Below, piece after piece: positions 4,044 to 6,393 of a stretch of DNA of 6,393 bases. The stretch comes from Candidatus Glassiibacteriota bacterium (GTDB lineage: Bacteria > Gemmatimonadota > Glassbacteria > GWA2-58-10): positions 1 through 6,393 of the forward strand of contig JAFGTO010000347.1 in NCBI GenBank assembly GCA_016934095.1. Direction: 5' to 3'. Under the pieces are notes generated by a model. The model searched no databases and had not been told where the DNA came from. It was given only the letters and a program-made list of their open reading frames with translations. Each line of letters begins with the position of its first letter. The first letter of the stretch is position 1. Made by a program: the position numbers and the translations under genes.

Positions 4044-5972
4044 ATGGGCATGAATGTCGTGCAAAAAATCCTCTCGGAACACCTGGTCGAAGGCACCCTC
4101 ACCCCCGGCTCGGAGATCAGTATCAGTGTCGACCAGACACTTACCCAGGACGCCACCGGCACCATGGCTTATCTCCAGTTCGAGGCCATGGGCATCCCCA
4201 GGGTCAAGACCAGGCTCAGTGTCAGCTACGTGGACCACAACATGCTGCAGACCGGGTTCGAAAGCGCCGATGACCACCGGTATCTCCAGACCGTGGCCCG
4301 CAAGGTCGGCGCCTATTTCAGCCGGCCGGGCAACGGGATCTGCCACCAGGTACACCTGGAGCGTTTCAGTGCTCCCGGCCAGGTCCTGCTCGGCTCGGAC
4401 AGCCATACCCCTACCTGCGGCGGGGCCGGCATGATCGCTATCGGGGTGGGCGGACTCGACGTGGCGGTGGCCATGGCCGGAGGACCGTTCCACCTCAAGT
4501 GCCCGAAAGTGGTCGGCGTGCGCCTGGAGGGCGAGCTTACCGGCTGGGCCACGGCCAAGGACATCATCCTGGAGATGCTGCGCCGACTGACAGTCAAGGG
4601 CGGAGTGGGCAAGATCATCGCTTACCACGGCCCCGGGGTGGCGTGCCTGGATACCACCCAGCGGGCCACCATCACCAACATGGGGGCCGAGCTGGGCGCC
4701 ACCACCAGTATCTTCCCCAGCGACCAGCGCACCAGGGAGTACCTGGCGGCCCAGGACCGCAAAGAGGCCTGGCGCGAGGTCCTTCCCGACCCGGATGCCA
4801 CTTATGACGAGGAGCTGACCATTGACCTCTCGTCCCTCGAACCCCTGGTAGCCATGCCCCATAGCCCGGATGCAGTGGTCCCCCTCTCCGAAGTGGCCGG
4901 CACCAGGATCAACCAGGTCTGCGTGGGAAGCTGCACCAACAGCTCGTACCACGACCTGATGGCCGTGGCCGGGATAATCAAGGGGAAAAAGGTGCATCCC
5001 GAGGTGAGCATGACAGCGACCCCCGGCAGCCGCCAGGTATTCGAGATGATCGCTGCCAGCGGCGGCCTCAAGACCCTGATCGAAAGCGGGGCGCGCATCC
5101 TGGAGTCCGCCTGCGGGCCATGTATCGGCATGGGCCAGGTACCCTCCTCGGGCAGCCTCAGCCTGCGCTCGTTCAACCGCAATTTCAAGGGCCGCTGCGG
5201 CAGCAAGGATGCAGGCGTCATCCTGGCCAGCCCCGAGGTCTGCGCCCTGGGTGCCCTGGACGGCGAGCTGCCGGATGTCTCCGGACACGGCAAACCGCCT
5301 AAGGTTTCCCTGCCCAAGAGTTTCCGCATCGACGACGGTCTGATCATCGCTCCGCCCCCGGAGTCGGAGGAGGTCGTGGTGGTGCGCGGGCCCAACATCC
5401 AGCCCTGCCCGATCAACAAGCCCCTAGGCGATACGGTCGCCGGGAAAGTGCTGCTCAAGACCGGCGACAATATCACCACCGACGACATCCTGCCCGCCGG
5501 GCCGAAGATCCTGCCCCTGCGCTCCAACATCCCCAGGATCAGCGAGTTTGTCTTCTCGAACCTGGATGAGACTTTCAGCAGCAGGTCGAAACAGACCGGC
5601 GGCGGGGTCATCATCGGCGGCAACAACTACGGCCAGGGTTCGAGCCGCGAGCACGCGGCCCTGGCGCCGATGTACCTGGGCCTGCGCGCCGTGATCGCCA
5701 AGAGCTTCGCCCGCATCCACCGCAGCAACCTGATCAATTTCGGCATCCTGCCGGTAGTCTTCGCCGATGAGGCCGACTATGACAAGGTGAGCCAGGAAGA
5801 CGAGCTGGTGATCGAAGGCGTGCTGAAAGCGGTAGACTCGGCGGATGGGGCCCTGACAGTGGCAGACAAAACCAAAGGATTCAGCTTCAAGGGTATCTGC
5901 CAGCTTACCGAATACGAGCGCGAGGTCATCAAGGCCGGCGGCCTGCTGCCTTACACCAGGGGATCGGCCTGA
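4044..5972 (+). CDS. acn: Aconitate hydratase, Aquifex-type single-chain
   Basis: Aconitase isomerises citrate to isocitrate through cis-aconitate in the TCA cycle, using a [4Fe-4S] cluster in the cytoplasm. The 642 residues are far shorter than AcnA (about 890) or AcnB (about 865) and fit the compact Aquifex-type family, in which the large LeuC-like part is followed by the swivel domain in one chain. Seen in the sequence: VDHN (63-66), GSDSHTPTCGG (117-127), cluster ligands C297 (GSCTNSS) and C357/C360 (ACGPC), and the swivel domain with GDNITTDDILPAG (about 474-486) and NNYGQGSSREHAAL (527-540) carrying the substrate-binding Ser and Arg. The ATG at 4044 is 6 bases after GGAGG (4033-4037); the in-frame ATG at 4050 is less well placed. 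A 3-isopropylmalate dehydratase role is unlikely, since the domains are fused and no leu genes are near. The fumarase-family gene follows after 12 bases. Confidence 0.93.
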   Translation: MGMNVVQKILSEHLVEGTLTPGSEISISVDQTLTQDATGTMAYLQFEAMGIPRVKTRLSVSYVDHNMLQTGFESADDHRYLQTVARKVGAYFSRPGNGICHQVHLERFSAPGQVLLGSDSHTPTCGGAGMIAIGVGGLDVAVAMAGGPFHLKCPKVVGVRLEGELTGWATAKDIILEMLRRLTVKGGVGKIIAYHGPGVACLDTTQRATITNMGAELGATTSIFPSDQRTREYLAAQDRKEAWREVLPDPDATYDEELTIDLSSLEPLVAMPHSPDAVVPLSEVAGTRINQVCVGSCTNSSYHDLMAVAGIIKGKKVHPEVSMTATPGSRQVFEMIAASGGLKTLIESGARILESACGPCIGMGQVPSSGSLSLRSFNRNFKGRCGSKDAGVILASPEVCALGALDGELPDVSGHGKPPKVSLPKSFRIDDGLIIAPPPESEEVVVVRGPNIQPCPINKPLGDTVAGKVLLKTGDNITTDDILPAGPKILPLRSNIPRISEFVFSNLDETFSSRSKQTGGGVIIGGNNYGQGSSREHAALAPMYLGLRAVIAKSFARIHRSNLINFGILPVVFADEADYDKVSQEDELVIEGVLKAVDSADGALTVADKTKGFSFKGICQLTEYEREVIKAGGLLPYTRGSA

Positions 5973-5984
5973 GAGGTTGCGAAG

Positions 5985-6393
5985 ATGGAATACCGCCTGG
6001 AAAAAGACTCGCTGGGCGAGGTAAAAGTACCGGCCGGGGCTTACTGGGGTGGCCAGACCCAGCGGGCTGTCGAGAATTTCCCGGTCTGCGGCAGGACCCT
6101 GCCGGTGGAGATGGTCTGGGCCATGGCCACGATCAAGAAAGCCGCGGCCCTGGTCAACGCCGAGCTGGGCCTGCTCGACCCCGCGGTGTCCGCTGCTGTC
6201 TGCGAGAGCGCCGATGAGGTGACCGCCGGGCGGCATGACGATCAGTTCGTGGTGGACATCTACCAGGCCGGGGCAGGCACCAGTTTCAACATGAATGTCA
6301 ACGAGGTGATCGCCAACCTGGCCGGGGAGAAGCTCGGCGGAGTGCGCGGCCGCTACGAGCTGGTCAGTCCCAACGACCATGTCAACATGGCCC
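5985..6393 (+). CDS. Class II fumarate hydratase / aspartate ammonia-lyase family protein, N-terminal part (continues beyond the right edge)
   Basis: The superfamily interconverts fumarate with malate (fumarase) or aspartate (aspartase) as soluble homotetramers. The first 136 codons of about 460 are present and intact. The N-terminus (RLEKDSLGEVKVPAGAYWG, then QTQRAVENFP at 24-33) and HDDQF (84-88) resemble class II fumarase. The substrate loop YQAGAGTSFNMNVNEVIAN (93-111) and SPNDHVN (128-134) are closer to aspartase, where FumC typically has TGSGTQ.NMN and HPNDDVN. The C-terminal SS-loop (GSSxMPxKxN) that would help decide is outside the window. The ATG at 5985 has GAGAGG 8 bases upstream, overlapping the end of the aconitase gene, so the two are co-translated. 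Context beside aconitase favours fumarase acting in the TCA cycle; the family is sure, the substrate is not. Confidence 0.88.
   Translation, partial: MEYRLEKDSLGEVKVPAGAYWGGQTQRAVENFPVCGRTLPVEMVWAMATIKKAAALVNAELGLLDPAVSAAVCESADEVTAGRHDDQFVVDIYQAGAGTSFNMNVNEVIANLAGEKLGGVRGRYELVSPNDHVNMA

Noticed and set aside
4026..5288. A 420-codon open frame on the minus strand, opposite the aconitase gene
   Set aside because: The opposite strand codes for a complete aconitase with all catalytic motifs. Long antisense frames are expected in GC-rich coding DNA, and the translation is rich in Gly, Ala, His and Asp with no family pattern.
5424..6380. A 318-codon minus-strand frame opposite the end of aconitase and the fumarase-family gene
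   Set aside because: It runs across two real plus-strand genes and their junction, has no recognisable domain, and is a shadow of their codon use.

Overview
The window comes from a flagellated bacterium with a fairly high G+C genome. It holds two divergent gene blocks. I cannot name the organism. Five core flagellar export genes in a row, an Aquifex-type single-chain aconitase and a possible sigma-54 promoter would fit a delta-proteobacterial, Acidobacteria-like or FCB/Gemmatimonadota-like lineage, but this is inference from gene families only.

Left block, minus strand (read right to left): fliP, fliQ, a 391-base gap, fliR, flhB, an 88-base gap, then flhA, which runs off the left edge. These five genes encode the membrane core of the flagellar type III export apparatus. 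FliP, FliQ and FliR form the export gate, FlhB is the substrate-specificity switch, and FlhA is the large energy-coupling and docking subunit. Within the block, fliP-fliQ and fliR-flhB are tightly spaced (19 and 16 bases). The two larger gaps each begin with a GC-rich hairpin just after a stop codon, so the block may be transcribed in up to three segments: fliPQ, fliR-flhB and flhA. No fliO, fliN or fliM lies directly upstream of fliP.

Right block, plus strand: a complete aconitate hydratase gene, followed 12 bases later by the N-terminal third of a class II fumarase/aspartase family lyase that runs off the right edge. Together they look like a small central-carbon (TCA cycle) operon.

The two blocks diverge from a 301-base intergenic region (3743-4043). 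It holds a plausible sigma-70-type promoter toward aconitase and a sigma-54-like -24/-12 element placed correctly for fliP. All intact genes look functional. I see no mobile elements, CRISPR, tRNA or rRNA.

I did not find a clearly new system. The points most worth checking are the FlhB autocleavage motif, which reads NPTA instead of NPTH, and the split of the export-gate operon between fliQ and fliR.
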